Shown: positions 27,497-36,967 of the stretch, piece by piece | Layout of the letters: each line of letters opens with the position of its first letter | Numbering within the stretch: the stretch's first letter is position 1 | Source of the DNA: JAFARZ01 sp035651595 | Lineage (GTDB): Bacteria; Actinomycetota; Actinomycetes; Streptosporangiales; Streptosporangiaceae | Length of the DNA: 64,000 bases | Direction of reading: 5' to 3' | NCBI GenBank assembly: GCA_035651595.1 | Contig: DASRFJ010000087.1 | Span: 21,631 to 85,630, forward strand | Translations under genes and position numbers: made by a program | Notes under the pieces: generated by a model | What the model saw: only the letters and a program-made list of their open reading frames with translations | What the model was told of the DNA's origin: nothing | Database searches by the model: none

Positions 27497-27694
27497 TTAG
27501 CCGTTATCGGCACCCATGCACAATGTGGTGCCGGCGGACAGTTCGTGGTCGCTGATCTTGACCAGTGCGTGAATGGGCTTCGCATTGCACTGGGCATCCG
27601 CAGCACCAGCGGGCGCCATAGTGCTCGTGGCTATCGCCGCTACCGCGGCGGCGAGTGCGCCCGCGAGCATGCTTTTCCTGGTAAGGCCTTCCAT
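27497..27694 (-). CDS. Small signal-peptide protein, candidate RiPP precursor
   Basis: A 65-residue ORF with a Sec-type signal: basic start MEGLTRKS, an alanine-rich hydrophobic core (about 9-24) and APAGAADA before AQCNAKP, a plausible signal peptidase I site. The mature part would be about 32 residues with two cysteines, ending LCMGADNG. The next gene on the strand is the RRE-ThiF enzyme, so this peptide is the obvious candidate substrate; the acidic/Asn-containing C-terminus could be an adenylation target. Alternatively it is a small secreted protein and the pairing is chance. ATG at 27714 would add six residues. No family recognised. Confidence 0.65.
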   Translation of the reverse strand: MEGLTRKSMLAGALAAAVAAIATSTMAPAGAADAQCNAKPIHALVKISDHELSAGTTLCMGADNG

Positions 27695-27773
27695 GTCTGC
27701 CCCTGCCTTTCGCATGGATAGATCCCCGCTCCAGCGAGCCGAAGGCGCTTGGTCGTGCCGTGTCGGCTTCTCA

Positions 27774-27803
27774 ATAAGAACATTAAGTGATATCGCGGTC
27801 AAG
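27774..27803 (-). promoter_or_regulatory. Putative sigma70-type promoter for peptide-ThiF operon
   Basis: On the minus strand TTGACC (27803-27798) and TCTTAT (27779-27774) are separated by 18 nt, in a local AT-rich patch about 80 bp before the peptide start. The match is reasonable but not exact. Confidence 0.4.
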
Positions 27804-27864
27804 TGCCGGCAGATAAGAAATTGAGGGCTGGCTCGATGCGACAGGTAAGGTTTACTCTGCTGCT

Positions 27865-29242
<1,378 letters not shown>

Positions 29243-29259
29243 CACGTACGTTATGCAGT

Positions 29260-29475
29260 ATGTGCCGTTCAATTAAGACCCTGCGCCCGCCCTATGCCGA
29301 GGCGGTCACCGACGCCGACATCCGCGCCGCGGCCCTCCAGTACGTGCGGAAGATCAGCGGGTTCCGTGCCCCGGCCGGGCATAACGCGGAGGCGTTCGAG
29401 CGGGCGGTGACCGACGTCGCAGCGGCCACCGCGGTGCTGCTTGACCAGCTAGAGGTGCGTTCGGCCAGGCACTAG
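29260..29475 (+). CDS. DUF2277 family protein
   Basis: This 71-residue protein begins MCRSIKTLRPPYAEAVTDADIRAAALQYVRKISGFR and continues PAGHNAEAFERAVTDVAAAT, the complete DUF2277 pattern. The Cys2 and the all-helical remainder are conserved in actinobacterial members as I recall them. The function is unknown. It follows dapB by 17 bp on the same strand. Confidence 0.88.
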   Translation: MCRSIKTLRPPYAEAVTDADIRAAALQYVRKISGFRAPAGHNAEAFERAVTDVAAATAVLLDQLEVRSARH

Positions 29476-29493
29476 GCGGGTAAAGACCGGATC

Positions 29494-29895
29494 ATGCGGC
29501 TGATCCTGAACGTCATCTGGCTCGTGCTCTGTGGCTGGTGGATGGCCATTCTTTACTTCCTGGCCGGACTTATCTGCTTCATCCTGATCATCACGATTCC
29601 GTTCGGGATCGCGGCGTGGCGGATCGCCGGGTACGTGCTCTGGCCGTTCGGGCGGACGATCGAGATGCGGCGTGACTTCGGCGCGGGAGCGCTTGTCGGC
29701 AACGTCTTGTGGATTTTGCTGATCGGCTGGTGGCTGGCGGTCGGGCACCTGACCAGCGGGATCATGCTGTGCCTGACGATCATCGGGATTCCGCTGGGGC
29801 TGGCGAACTTCAAGCTGGTCCCGATCTCGCTATTGCCGCTGGGCGTGGAGATCGTGCCGACCGGGCAGCCGTATCCCGGCTACCGGGATCAGTGA
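29494..29895 (+). CDS. YccF domain-containing membrane protein
   Basis: A 133-residue protein with two YccF repeats: LNVIWLVLCGWWMAILYFLAGLICFILIITIPFGIAAWRIAGYVLWPFGR and, after a short loop, LGNVLWILLIGWWLAVGHL with LTIIGIPLGLANFKL. Each contributes two membrane helices. YccF proteins are widespread inner-membrane proteins of unknown function. The stop overlaps the end of the convergent MgtC-like gene by 7 bp. Confidence 0.9.
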   Translation: MRLILNVIWLVLCGWWMAILYFLAGLICFILIITIPFGIAAWRIAGYVLWPFGRTIEMRRDFGAGALVGNVLWILLIGWWLAVGHLTSGIMLCLTIIGIPLGLANFKLVPISLLPLGVEIVPTGQPYPGYRDQ

Positions 29896-30356
29896 GGGTC
29901 GGTGTCCTGGTCGTCGCTGGAGAACCGGTCGGTCCAGTGGCGGCCGTCGAGCACGCTGAGGAACTTGATGTGCCTGAGTTCCAGGACGAACAGCGCCAGC
30001 AAGGTCGCGGCCGTGGCGACGACGAGGCGGCCCTGACCCGCCGCGGCGCCGATCGCGGCGGCGGCGAAGATCGCGGCGGCCGTGGTGATGCCCATCACCA
30101 CCTGAGCGCGGCCGACGGCCTGCCGGAACACCAGGCCACCGCCGATGAAGCCGATTCCCGTGATGGCTCCGGCAAGGGCGTTCGGCGCGCCGTTGGCGGC
30201 GATGATGCCCACGACGCCCGAGCCCGCGCCGATGAGCGCGAACACGCGGTCCCCGGCGGGCGCGCCGCGCAGGTCGCGCTCAAAGCCGAGCGCGTAGGTG
30301 AGCCCCACGGCGACCGCGAGGTGGCCGGCTTCGGCGAGGCTCGGGGCTAGCGACAT
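29889..30356 (-). CDS. MgtC/SapB family membrane protein
   Basis: A 155-residue membrane protein with four or five hydrophobic helices. LAVAVGLTYALGFERDLRGAPAGDRVFALIGAGSGVVGIIA and GITGIGFIGGGLVFRQ are the MgtC/SapB signature (the Arg-containing loop and GIGFIGGG). The C-terminal soluble domain of pathogen MgtC is absent. The usual role concerns Mg2+ limitation or ATP synthase control, but for environmental homologues this is unproven. ATG at 30356 is chosen because the family helix starts right after it. It overlaps the decayed frame of the Nudix remnant. Confidence 0.85.
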   Translation of the reverse strand: MSLAPSLAEAGHLAVAVGLTYALGFERDLRGAPAGDRVFALIGAGSGVVGIIAANGAPNALAGAITGIGFIGGGLVFRQAVGRAQVVMGITTAAAIFAAAAIGAAAGQGRLVVATAATLLALFVLELRHIKFLSVLDGRHWTDRFSSDDQDTDPH

Positions 30357-30729
30357 GGTCCGGAGCTTAACGCAGTTCGTGCTCGTGCCCGCAGCGCCGC
30401 CGCGATGCGGGCGGTGATCACCGGCGGGAGGTAGTCGGCGAACTCGGCGGGATCGACGAAGCGGTAGTCGTCGAGTTCTTCTTCGCCACCCAGTCCACGG
30501 TGAGCAGCGTTTCCGGCTCGATGACCAGGCCGATTTCCTCGGCCACCTCGCGGGCACAGCCGTCGTGCGGGGGCTCTGCGTGCTCCAGAATGCCGCCGGG
30601 GAGCGACCAGTGGTCCCGGTAGTTCGGCTTGACGAGCAGGACGCGGCCGGCCGGGTCGGTGAACAGCGCGGCGGCCGCGCCGTACAGGGTGGGAAGCTGG
30701 GCGTAGAACGTCTCGGCGTCGGTGAACAT
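30347..30729 (-). pseudogene. Nudix hydrolase gene with internal deletion and frameshift
   Basis: From ATG 30729 the frame encodes YGAAAALFTDPAGRVLLVKPNYRDHWSLPGGILEHAEPPHDGCAREVAEEIGL, an intact Nudix box, then LLTVDWVAKK. There it leaves frame and reads a Ser/Thr-rich tail to a stop at 30418. The overlapping frame resumes the family pattern with EELDDYRFVDPAEFADYLPPVITARIAAALRARA, to a stop at 30347. In related proteins roughly 25 residues normally separate these parts, so a small out-of-frame deletion near 30485-30495 is likely. The truncated product of 103 residues retains the catalytic box but lacks part of the fold. It starts 2 bp after the GNAT gene stop. Confidence 0.65.
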
Positions 30730-30731
30730 CG

Positions 30732-31199
30732 TCAGAGCTGCATCTTGTAGCCGGCGTGCGAGTGGACGAAACCCAGCCGTTCGTAGAAGCGGTGCGCCTC
30801 GGTGCGCGAGCCGTCCGAGGTCAGCTGGACCAGGAACGCGCCGCGGTCGCGGGCCGTCTCGATGGCCCACTTCATCAGCTCGGTGCCGAGGCCGGTGCCG
30901 CGCATGCTGGAGTGGATGCGCACCGACTCGATCTGCGCGCGGGTGGCGCCGTGGCGGCCCAGGCCCTGGAGGAACATGAGCTGGAGCGTGCCCGCGGGCT
31001 TGCCGTCGGCGGTTTCCGCGTAGGCCAGCAGGGTGTGCGGGTTGGCGGCAATCCGCTCGAAGGCGGCCAGGTAGGGGGCGATGTCGTGCGGTGTCTCGCG
31101 CCGCGCGCCGAGCGTGTCGTCGGCGAGCATGGCGACGATGGCGGGGACGTCTTCGGCGGTGGCGGGGCGGATTACCAGGCGATCTGTCTGATAGCTCAC
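30732..31199 (-). CDS. GNAT family N-acetyltransferase
   Basis: A 155-residue acetyltransferase: LVIRPATAEDVPAIVAMLADDTLGARRE at the start, then IESVRIHSSMRGTGLGTELMKWAIETARDRGAFLVQLTSDGSRTEAHRFYERLGFVHSHAGYK, which contains the acetyl-CoA loop RGTGLG and the final tyrosine region. The substrate is not predictable. It is followed at 2 bp by the damaged Nudix gene, suggesting an old two-gene operon. Confidence 0.9.
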   Translation of the reverse strand: MSYQTDRLVIRPATAEDVPAIVAMLADDTLGARRETPHDIAPYLAAFERIAANPHTLLAYAETADGKPAGTLQLMFLQGLGRHGATRAQIESVRIHSSMRGTGLGTELMKWAIETARDRGAFLVQLTSDGSRTEAHRFYERLGFVHSHAGYKMQL

Positions 31200-31229
31200 C
31201 CCGCTGAGATTACTTGAATGCGTATTTGC

Positions 31230-31811
31230 TTATTTGCTGGGGCCGCTGCCCTGGTTGACGTGCGCGCCGTACGGCACGAACACCTGGGTCACGGACAGGC
31301 CGAGCGTCTTGGCCATGTCGTCGTGCAGGCTCGGCGCGGCCGCCGCCGCGGTGCCCGCGACCACGGTGGATTCCGGCTTGGCGCCCGGGCCGGCCGCGGT
31401 GACCGTGACACGTTCGCAGCCGCTCGCCTCGAACACGTAACTGGCCAGCGCCCGGCTGCCCGCGTAGAACGTGCCGCCGTAGGAGAGGCCGATCTCCATC
31501 GGGCAGTGCAGCACGGCGTTGCTGGTGTCCTTGTGGCTCAGCACCTGGCAGAAGTCGCGGAACAGGGCGCGCACCGTCACCGGGTTGGTGTCGGTCTTTT
31601 CCAGGCCGGCCGCCCGGGTGGGTTCGACCAGGTGCATCGCGCGGATCGCGGTGACCTTGGTCGCGTCGTTCACGCTCGCGCAGCCCGTCGCCGTCGTGTC
31701 GTTAGCGGAAGTTGCCCCGTTGGCCACATAGGTACCGCAGCCGGCCAGGGTGGCGAGGCCAGCGGCGATTGCCGTCGTGGCGAGGCCGCGTGCTGTGCGG
31801 GAGAGCGTCAT
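31230..31811 (-). CDS. Putative lipoprotein
   Basis: A 193-residue protein with a lipoprotein signal: MTLSRTARGLATTAIAAGLATLAGC, where LAGC is the lipobox and Cys25 the lipidation site. The mature domain contains four or five further cysteines (CASVND, DFCQVL, LHCPME, SGCERV) that could form disulfides outside the membrane. No enzymatic motif or known domain is recognised. Internal ATGs upstream (31848) would bury the signal, so 31811 is chosen. It lies 53 bp downstream of the metallophosphoesterase gene on the same strand. Confidence 0.75.
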   Translation of the reverse strand: MTLSRTARGLATTAIAAGLATLAGCGTYVANGATSANDTTATGCASVNDATKVTAIRAMHLVEPTRAAGLEKTDTNPVTVRALFRDFCQVLSHKDTSNAVLHCPMEIGLSYGGTFYAGSRALASYVFEASGCERVTVTAAGPGAKPESTVVAGTAAAAAPSLHDDMAKTLGLSVTQVFVPYGAHVNQGSGPSK

Positions 31812-31864
31812 GTGCCTTGGACGCGGGTGCGGCGGGATCAGTTCCATGGCGGAATCCTGGCATG

Positions 31865-33619
31865 TCAGTGCCCAGCGGGCGTGGAGGTTGCCGGCGTTTC
31901 CGTGGTTTCCGGGCTTGTTGAGGTAGGCGGGCTTGGCCACGGGGAGGCCGGCGGCCCCGGCGACCCGGAGCCGCACATGCTGGGCGTGCTCGACGGGGAA
32001 GCGGTGGGGGACAGGTCGGGCACCGGGCCGTCCTGGGGCGTGGTGTCGGTGGCGAGATGCCGCTGGATCTGGGCGTCGGTCGCGCCCAGGCCGCCGATCG
32101 TGATGTCGTCCCACGCCTGGAGCTGCCCGGTCGCGCGATCGAAGTACATCACCGACGCCTCGATCGGCGTGGGCGGATTGGTCTGGAGCGCGCGGAGCCC
32201 GGCGCCGCCGGTGGAGCCCTGGACGAACAGCCGGGTCCCGCTGGACAGCATCCAGGTGACCCGCCGGTGCAGATGGCCGGCCAGGATGAGCTTCGCGGCA
32301 CCGCTGAGCGGGGTCGCGGCGACCGGGTCGTGCACGACCGCGATGTCCGGCTCTGCCTGGAGGTCGAGCGCCGCGGTGGCCAGCTGCTGGCCGGCCTGGT
32401 AGACCGCCTCCTCGCCGGGCACCTGGACGGCCTGGTCGGGGGTGAACCGCGGGTCGCCGTCGCCGATGATCGTGAGCCCGTCCACGGTCACCTCGTGGCC
32501 GGTGAGCAGGATCGCGTTGCGCTCCTTGGCGACGGCCGTCTGCGTGTGGTCCGAGTCATGATTGCCGCGAATGTACACGTACGGGATCTTGAACGTGCCG
32601 ATCTCGCTGGCGAGGTCGTTCTCCGCCTGGCTGCCGTGATCGGTGAGGTCACCGGAATCGACGATGAAGCTGATGCCGAACTGCTGGACGATCGAGTGCA
32701 TGATGTTCCACGCCGCCGGGTTGTCGTGGATGTCCGAGACGTCGAGTACTTTCACGGTGTCCGGGTCGGGCTGGTACACGGGCAGGTCGGCCGTCGTGTC
32801 GTAGAGGCGGGTCACGTTCGTCACCAGCTCGGCCAGTTCGGTCCGGTACAGGCCGAACCTGGTGACCAGCTGCTGGGCCGTGCCGACAAGCGACGGCGCT
32901 TCGGTCAGCAGGCCGGTGTAGCGCGGTTCCAGCACCGACTTCGGATTCCAGCTCAGCGCCGCGACCAGGCCGGAGGCGGCGAGGAGCACGATGGCGGCGG
33001 CGCCCGCCGCCAGCGTCGCCTTGACCCGCCGGAACGCGATCAGGCCGAGGGCCAGGCTGCCTATCAGCGCGCCCGCCACGGCCCTGGCGGCCGCCTCGAT
33101 CACGCCGCGCCTGACCTGCGACGACGCCGCCTCCGGCAGGTTGTCGAAGCTAGTCGGGTCGGCCACCAGCTTCTTCACGTCGGGCTCGTTGAGCTGCCGG
33201 ACGTCGACGTTGAGCCGCAGCGGGCCGCTGTGCGTGTTCATTTGCAGCGAGCCGAGCGGCGGGACGTTCACCAGGGTCTGCCCGGACAGCGACGGCCGCA
33301 GCGACATCAGCGTCTGGACCGGGCCGACCTGGACGCTGGCGCCGCCGGCCAGCAGCATGCCCAGCCAGCCGCCCGCGATGCCGATCAACGCGATGGCCGT
33401 CCAGCGCACCAGCCGCCGTACCACGACCCGCCGCTTGTCGTTGCCCTCGGGCGCGGCGGTTCCAGTGTCGTTGTCCGCCCGAGCGTCTCCTCCAGCGCTT
33501 CCCTCGGCTTCTGTCTGAGCTTCTGTCTCGGCTTCTGTTCCGGCCTCTGGTCCGGCTTCCGTTTTGGCTTCTGTCTCGGCGGCAGCTTCGTGCTGTTCGG
33601 GTTCCTCCGGTGACTCCAT
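31865..33619 (-). CDS. Membrane-anchored metallophosphoesterase
   Basis: A 584-residue protein. Residues 1-60 are a low-complexity Glu/Ala/Thr stretch with ETEA-type repeats. A membrane helix follows (LVRWTAIALIGIAGGWLGMLLAGG), then an extracytoplasmic region, a second pair of helices (ALIGSLALGLIAF, AAAIVLLAASGLVAALSW) and the phosphoesterase domain (about 300-530). Metal ligands are KVLDVSDIHDN, VDSGDLTDHG, YIRGNHDSD and LILAGHLHRRV, the full calcineurin-like set. A Pro/Ser/Thr-rich tail ends the protein. The substrate is unknown; the location suggests a cell-surface phosphoester. An upstream in-frame start at 33727 is less likely. Confidence 0.87.
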   Translation of the reverse strand: MESPEEPEQHEAAAETEAKTEAGPEAGTEAETEAQTEAEGSAGGDARADNDTGTAAPEGNDKRRVVVRRLVRWTAIALIGIAGGWLGMLLAGGASVQVGPVQTLMSLRPSLSGQTLVNVPPLGSLQMNTHSGPLRLNVDVRQLNEPDVKKLVADPTSFDNLPEAASSQVRRGVIEAAARAVAGALIGSLALGLIAFRRVKATLAAGAAAIVLLAASGLVAALSWNPKSVLEPRYTGLLTEAPSLVGTAQQLVTRFGLYRTELAELVTNVTRLYDTTADLPVYQPDPDTVKVLDVSDIHDNPAAWNIMHSIVQQFGISFIVDSGDLTDHGSQAENDLASEIGTFKIPYVYIRGNHDSDHTQTAVAKERNAILLTGHEVTVDGLTIIGDGDPRFTPDQAVQVPGEEAVYQAGQQLATAALDLQAEPDIAVVHDPVAATPLSGAAKLILAGHLHRRVTWMLSSGTRLFVQGSTGGAGLRALQTNPPTPIEASVMYFDRATGQLQAWDDITIGGLGATDAQIQRHLATDTTPQDGPVPDLSPTASPSSTPSMCGSGSPGPPASPWPSPPTSTSPETTETPATSTPAGH

Positions 33620-33765
33620 CGTTGTCCAGCGTTCCCGCCATCTCGCCCGCAACACCCGATTCTGGGCAACCTCCGCCGATGCCACCTGCAGACGTCCCGG
33701 AACGACCCGCGCTCCATACCGGGACATATACCCTACTCCGGGCGCGCGGTCAGGCCTGCCAAATT

Positions 33766-33812
33766 ATTGCGGACAGTTACCCTCCCGGATCGGTGGGGTA
33801 ACTGTCCGCAAT
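33766..33812. repeat. 47-bp palindromic intergenic element, copy 3
   Basis: Arms ATTGCGGACAGTTACCC and GGGTAACTGTCCGCAAT. Relative to copies 1 and 2, C11 in the left arm is G, and the paired base in the right arm has changed to match. The flanks extend the palindrome to ATTATTGCGG and CCGCAATAAT. The centre is TCCCGGATCGGTG. It lies 147 bp upstream of the metallophosphoesterase start. The nearest ACATATA sequence (33724) has no ATCCGGAT palindrome. Confidence 0.9.
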
Positions 33813-34164
33813 AATCTCCGCGAACGGATAGCCCGCCTGCATGCCTGACCGCTTCACTCCTCCGGCTTGCGGAACGTTCCCCCGGGTCGTTTCCACCTGA
33901 CTGGTTGCTTGCGCGGGTCGCCGCGGCGTAGCCGTCTGTGCCTGGAGTGCAGTATGCGACTACCGGGACACGAGCGCACCGCCAGGCCCGTCAGTAACGT
34001 GGAAGATTACCCCCTCGTGGCAGATCGACCCCCCTACCCGAGGGCCCGGCTACCACAAAGGGGAAAACCACCACGATAACCGGGGCCCATCGAGCCGGTT
34101 GGCTCCCGGGGTCGGCGCGAACCCGCGGCAGGGCACCCGGTTCGAGGACAAGCTCCACGTGGCC
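33813..34164. other. Intergenic DNA without recognised gene
   Basis: I found no gene I can support between copy 3 of the palindrome and the mntP end. Short frames exist, but none has a clear ribosome site or family pattern. There are short complementary pieces (CCCTCGTGG, then CCCGAGGGCC at 34012-34047) and G/C runs that could fold, so a structured RNA cannot be excluded. Confidence 0.4.
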
Positions 34165-34215
34165 ATGATCGTGTGCGAAAGGTGCGGCTACCCGGCGTTG
34201 TTTGCACACGATCAT
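34165..34215. repeat. Inverted repeat, 12-bp arms, downstream of mntP-like gene
   Basis: ATGATCGTGTGC and GCACACGATCAT are perfect 12-nt arms around a 27-nt centre. It begins 12 bp past the stop of the mntP-like gene and could act as its terminator, though no T-run is present. On the plus strand the same DNA reads MIVCERCGYPALFAHDHAVRR with a CxxC pair, which I regard as probably fortuitous. It is unrelated to the 47-bp family. Confidence 0.65.
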
Positions 34216-34226
34216 GCGGTGCGGCG

Positions 34227-34853
34227 CTAGATGACCCCGCCGGCCATGGACGCCCCCACCACGATCAGCACCGCTCCCGCGGCCAGCTCGCTCCGTGGGC
34301 CGAAGGCCGCCCCCAGCCGGGCGCCCAGCTCCAGCCCCGCCAGCGACATCCCCACGCTGACCACGCCGAACAGCGCCGCCGCCACACCCAGCGACACGTG
34401 GTACGCGCCCAAGGCGAATCCCGCCGCGAGGTTGTCCACGCTCAGCGCGAAGCCGCTGACGAGCAGCCGCCCCAGCCGCCACCGCCGCTCAGCGACGGCA
34501 CCCGCGCCCGCCCCCGTCCCCGCCGTTCCCGCGCCCGCCGCCGTCACCGCGCCCGCCGTCCCCGCCGTCCCCGCCGACTGCTCCCGCCGGGCCTGGATCG
34601 CGCCCTGGACCGCGCCCCAGCAGCCGACCAGGATCAGGATCCCCCCGCCGAGCCACCGCGCGGCGTGCCCGAGGCTGTGGGTTACCCCGTACCCGAGGGC
34701 CAGCCCCAGCACCGGCATCCCGGCCTCGAACAGGCCGAACACCACCGCTACCCGCACCCGCAGGCCGCCGTGCACCCCGCCGATGCCCATGCCGACGGAC
34801 GCGGCGAAGTTGGACAGGCCGAGCGCGACGGCGACCAGCGCGAGAGCGAGCAC
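34227..34853 (-). CDS. MntP/YtaF-like manganese efflux membrane protein
   Basis: A 208-residue protein with six predicted helices. Two internally similar halves each carry a conserved acidic or Asn motif: LALVAVALGLSNFAASVGMGIGG at the start and LLVSGFALSVDNLAAGFALGAY in the second half. This duplicated pattern is that of the MntP/YtaF family of Mn2+ exporters. In the first half the usual Asp is replaced (LSNFAAS rather than MDAFAVS), so metal specificity is uncertain. A Gly/Ala/Thr-rich loop of about 35 residues joins the halves. No yybP-ykoY-type riboswitch was recognised upstream, where ogt ends only 3 bp before. Confidence 0.78.
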   Translation of the reverse strand: MLALALVAVALGLSNFAASVGMGIGGVHGGLRVRVAVVFGLFEAGMPVLGLALGYGVTHSLGHAARWLGGGILILVGCWGAVQGAIQARREQSAGTAGTAGAVTAAGAGTAGTGAGAGAVAERRWRLGRLLVSGFALSVDNLAAGFALGAYHVSLGVAAALFGVVSVGMSLAGLELGARLGAAFGPRSELAAGAVLIVVGASMAGGVI

Positions 34854-34856
34854 GTC

Positions 34857-35372
34857 TCACCATAGGCCGGCCGAACCCTCGATCTTCAGCAGCGTCAGCT
34901 TCCGGTCCAGCCCGCCGCCGTACCCGGTCAGCCCGCCGTCCGCGCCGATGACCCTGTGGCACGGCACGATGATCGGGATCGGGTTGCGGCCGTTCGCCGC
35001 GCCCACCGCGCGCGACGCCACCTGCGACTTGCCGAGCGCACGCGCTATCGCGCCGTAGCTGGTCGTCGCGCCGTACGGGATGCGGGTCAGTTCCTCCCAG
35101 ACAGCGAGCTGGAACGGGCTGCCACTCGGCGCCAGCCGCAGGTCGAACTCGGTCAGCTCGCCACCGAAGTACGCCTCGAGCTGCGACTTCACCTCGCTGA
35201 ACGCGGCCGGGTCGCGGGCCAGGCCGTCCGGGCCCCGGTAGCGCCCGTCCAGGAAGTAGACGCCGCTCAGGGCGTCGCCGGTCCCGGTGAGCAGCAGTTC
35301 GCCGACCGGGGAATCGATGAGGTCCGACACGACCGCCGCGCCGGCGTCCGGCACGACGAACGGGCTGATCAT
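34857..35372 (-). CDS. ogt: Methylated-DNA-protein-cysteine methyltransferase
   Basis: The 171-residue protein transfers O6-alkyl groups from guanine to its own cysteine. The active site IPIIVPCHRVIGADGGLTGYGGGLDRK includes the acceptor Cys in PCHRV, and the HTH region is IPYGATTSYGAIARALGKSQVASRAVGAANGRNP with the Arg finger. Its ATG overlaps the stop of the upstream ada-alkA gene by 4 bp (ATGA), so it supplies in trans the methyltransferase domain absent from that protein. Confidence 0.95.
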   Translation of the reverse strand: MISPFVVPDAGAAVVSDLIDSPVGELLLTGTGDALSGVYFLDGRYRGPDGLARDPAAFSEVKSQLEAYFGGELTEFDLRLAPSGSPFQLAVWEELTRIPYGATTSYGAIARALGKSQVASRAVGAANGRNPIPIIVPCHRVIGADGGLTGYGGGLDRKLTLLKIEGSAGLW

Positions 35373-36886
35373 TGGTCACTGCCCTTCTGTTCAAAGATTG
35401 TCTCTTCAAGGAATGCCAGCAGGTGGTGCACGGCATACGAGCGCCACGGGCGCCAGCCCTCCGCCAGGTCCGCCGCGGCCTTCGCGGCCTTTGCCCGGTC
35501 GGCCGCGGCCGAGCCTGCGGGAACCGCCCCGAGCCGCCCGAGTGCCTCCAGCACGCCGACGTCGGACGGCAGGAACGCGTCCGGGTCGGACAGCGCCCGC
35601 ATGCGGATGTATGCGGCCGTCCACGGCCCGATCCCCGGTAGCTCGAGCAGCCGCGCTCCGGCCCGCTCCCGATCGGCCCCTGGGTCGAGCGTCAGGTCAC
35701 CGGATGCCAGCGCCGCCGCGAGCCCGGTGAGCGCGCTGGCCCGCGACCGCGGCATGGGCAGCGCCGCCGGATCGGCGGCCGCGAGCGCGTCCGCGGTCGG
35801 GAAGCAGTGGGTCAGCGCGCCGTCCGGCTGCTCCAGCGGCTTGCCGTACGCGACGCTGAGCCGGGCGCCCAGCCGCCGCGCCGCCGCGACCGAGACCTGC
35901 TGGCCGAGCACCGCCCGGAACGCCAGCTCGTCGCCGTCCACATGGCCGGGCACCCGCCGTCCGGGGCACAACGCCACCAGGGCCCCGAGCAGCGGATCGG
36001 CGCCGAGCGAGGCGGCGATCGGCGCCGGGTCGGCATCCAGGTCGAGCAGTCGGCGGCAGCGCTGCACGGCCGCGGTCAGGTCCCGCAGGTCGGCCAGCGC
36101 GAGCTCGCACTCGACGTAGCCGCCGGGGCTAGCGGCACCGGCGGGCCGCAGCGCAATGATCCCGGCGCCGTGCGGCAACGACACCGACCGCCGGTACGTT
36201 CCGTCCGCCACCGACTCCACGCCCGGAATCGCACGCACGGCGAGGAACGAGAAAAGACGGTCCAGGTCGATCGGCGGCCGGTAGGCGAGCCGGACCCGCA
36301 GCGCCCCAGCCCCGCCGGAATGGCCCCGCCGGCGTGCCTTCTCCCGCAGCTCCGAAGGCGTCGAGGCGAACACCTCCCGGATCGTGGCGTTGAACTGCCT
36401 GATGCTCGCGAACCCCGCCGCGAAGGCGATTTCCGACAGCGGCAGCGCGCTCGTCTCGACGAGCACCCGCGCCGTCTGCGCCCGCTGCGCCCTCGCGATG
36501 GCCAGCGGCCCCGCGCCCAGTTCGGCGGTGACCAGCCGCCGCACCTGCCGTTGCTCGTAGCCGAGCTTCTCCGCCAAGCCGGAAACCCCCGCCCGGTCCA
36601 CGACGCCGTCGGCGATCAGCCGCATCGCCCGGCCGACCACGTCGGCCCGGATGTTCCACTCCGGCGACCCCGGCGAGGCGTCCGGCCGGCACCGCTTGCA
36701 CGCACGGAAACCGGATTCCTGCGCGGCCGCCGCGGAGCGGTAAAACCTCATATGTGCCCGCTTCGGCGTGATCGCCGGGCACGAAGGCCGGCAGTAGATG
36801 CCGGTCGAGGTCACCCCGATGAAGAACACCCCGTCGAACCGGGCGTCCTTGCTGACGGCTGCCTCATAGCACTGCTCGTCGTCCAT
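35369..36886 (-). CDS. Ada-AlkA fusion: methylphosphotriester sensor and DNA glycosylase
   Basis: A 505-residue protein. Residues about 1-75 are the Ada zinc domain with four cysteines (YCRPSCP, CKRC), of which the first accepts methyl groups from DNA methylphosphotriesters. About 85-190 is an AraC-type double HTH (LAEKLGYEQRQVRRLVTAELGAGPLAIARAQRAQTARVLV and SEIAFAAGFASIRQFNATIREVFASTPSELR). About 205-495 is the AlkA 3-methyladenine glycosylase with the helix-hairpin-helix LLELPGIGPWTAAYIRMRAL and the catalytic Asp in PSDVGVLEALG. It should activate its own operon and excise alkylated bases. ATGA coupling to ogt. Confidence 0.94.
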   Translation of the reverse strand: MDDEQCYEAAVSKDARFDGVFFIGVTSTGIYCRPSCPAITPKRAHMRFYRSAAAAQESGFRACKRCRPDASPGSPEWNIRADVVGRAMRLIADGVVDRAGVSGLAEKLGYEQRQVRRLVTAELGAGPLAIARAQRAQTARVLVETSALPLSEIAFAAGFASIRQFNATIREVFASTPSELREKARRRGHSGGAGALRVRLAYRPPIDLDRLFSFLAVRAIPGVESVADGTYRRSVSLPHGAGIIALRPAGAASPGGYVECELALADLRDLTAAVQRCRRLLDLDADPAPIAASLGADPLLGALVALCPGRRVPGHVDGDELAFRAVLGQQVSVAAARRLGARLSVAYGKPLEQPDGALTHCFPTADALAAADPAALPMPRSRASALTGLAAALASGDLTLDPGADRERAGARLLELPGIGPWTAAYIRMRALSDPDAFLPSDVGVLEALGRLGAVPAGSAAADRAKAAKAAADLAEGWRPWRSYAVHHLLAFLEETIFEQKGSDQ

Positions 36887-36967
36887 CACGCTCTTTACAA
36901 TGCCAGCTCCGCGGGACCACAACTGGCGGGAATCGGACATCACCGATCCACAGATACCCTCTGGTCC

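Noticed and set aside
33960..34090. tRNA or tmRNA gene
   Set aside because: No T-loop GTTCGANTC or acceptor stem pairing was found, and no CCA end.
34165..34230. Small zinc-ribbon protein MIVCERCGYP...
   Set aside because: There is no RBS, only 21 codons from the ATG, and the DNA is fully explained as an inverted repeat downstream of the mntP-like gene. Kept only as a finding.
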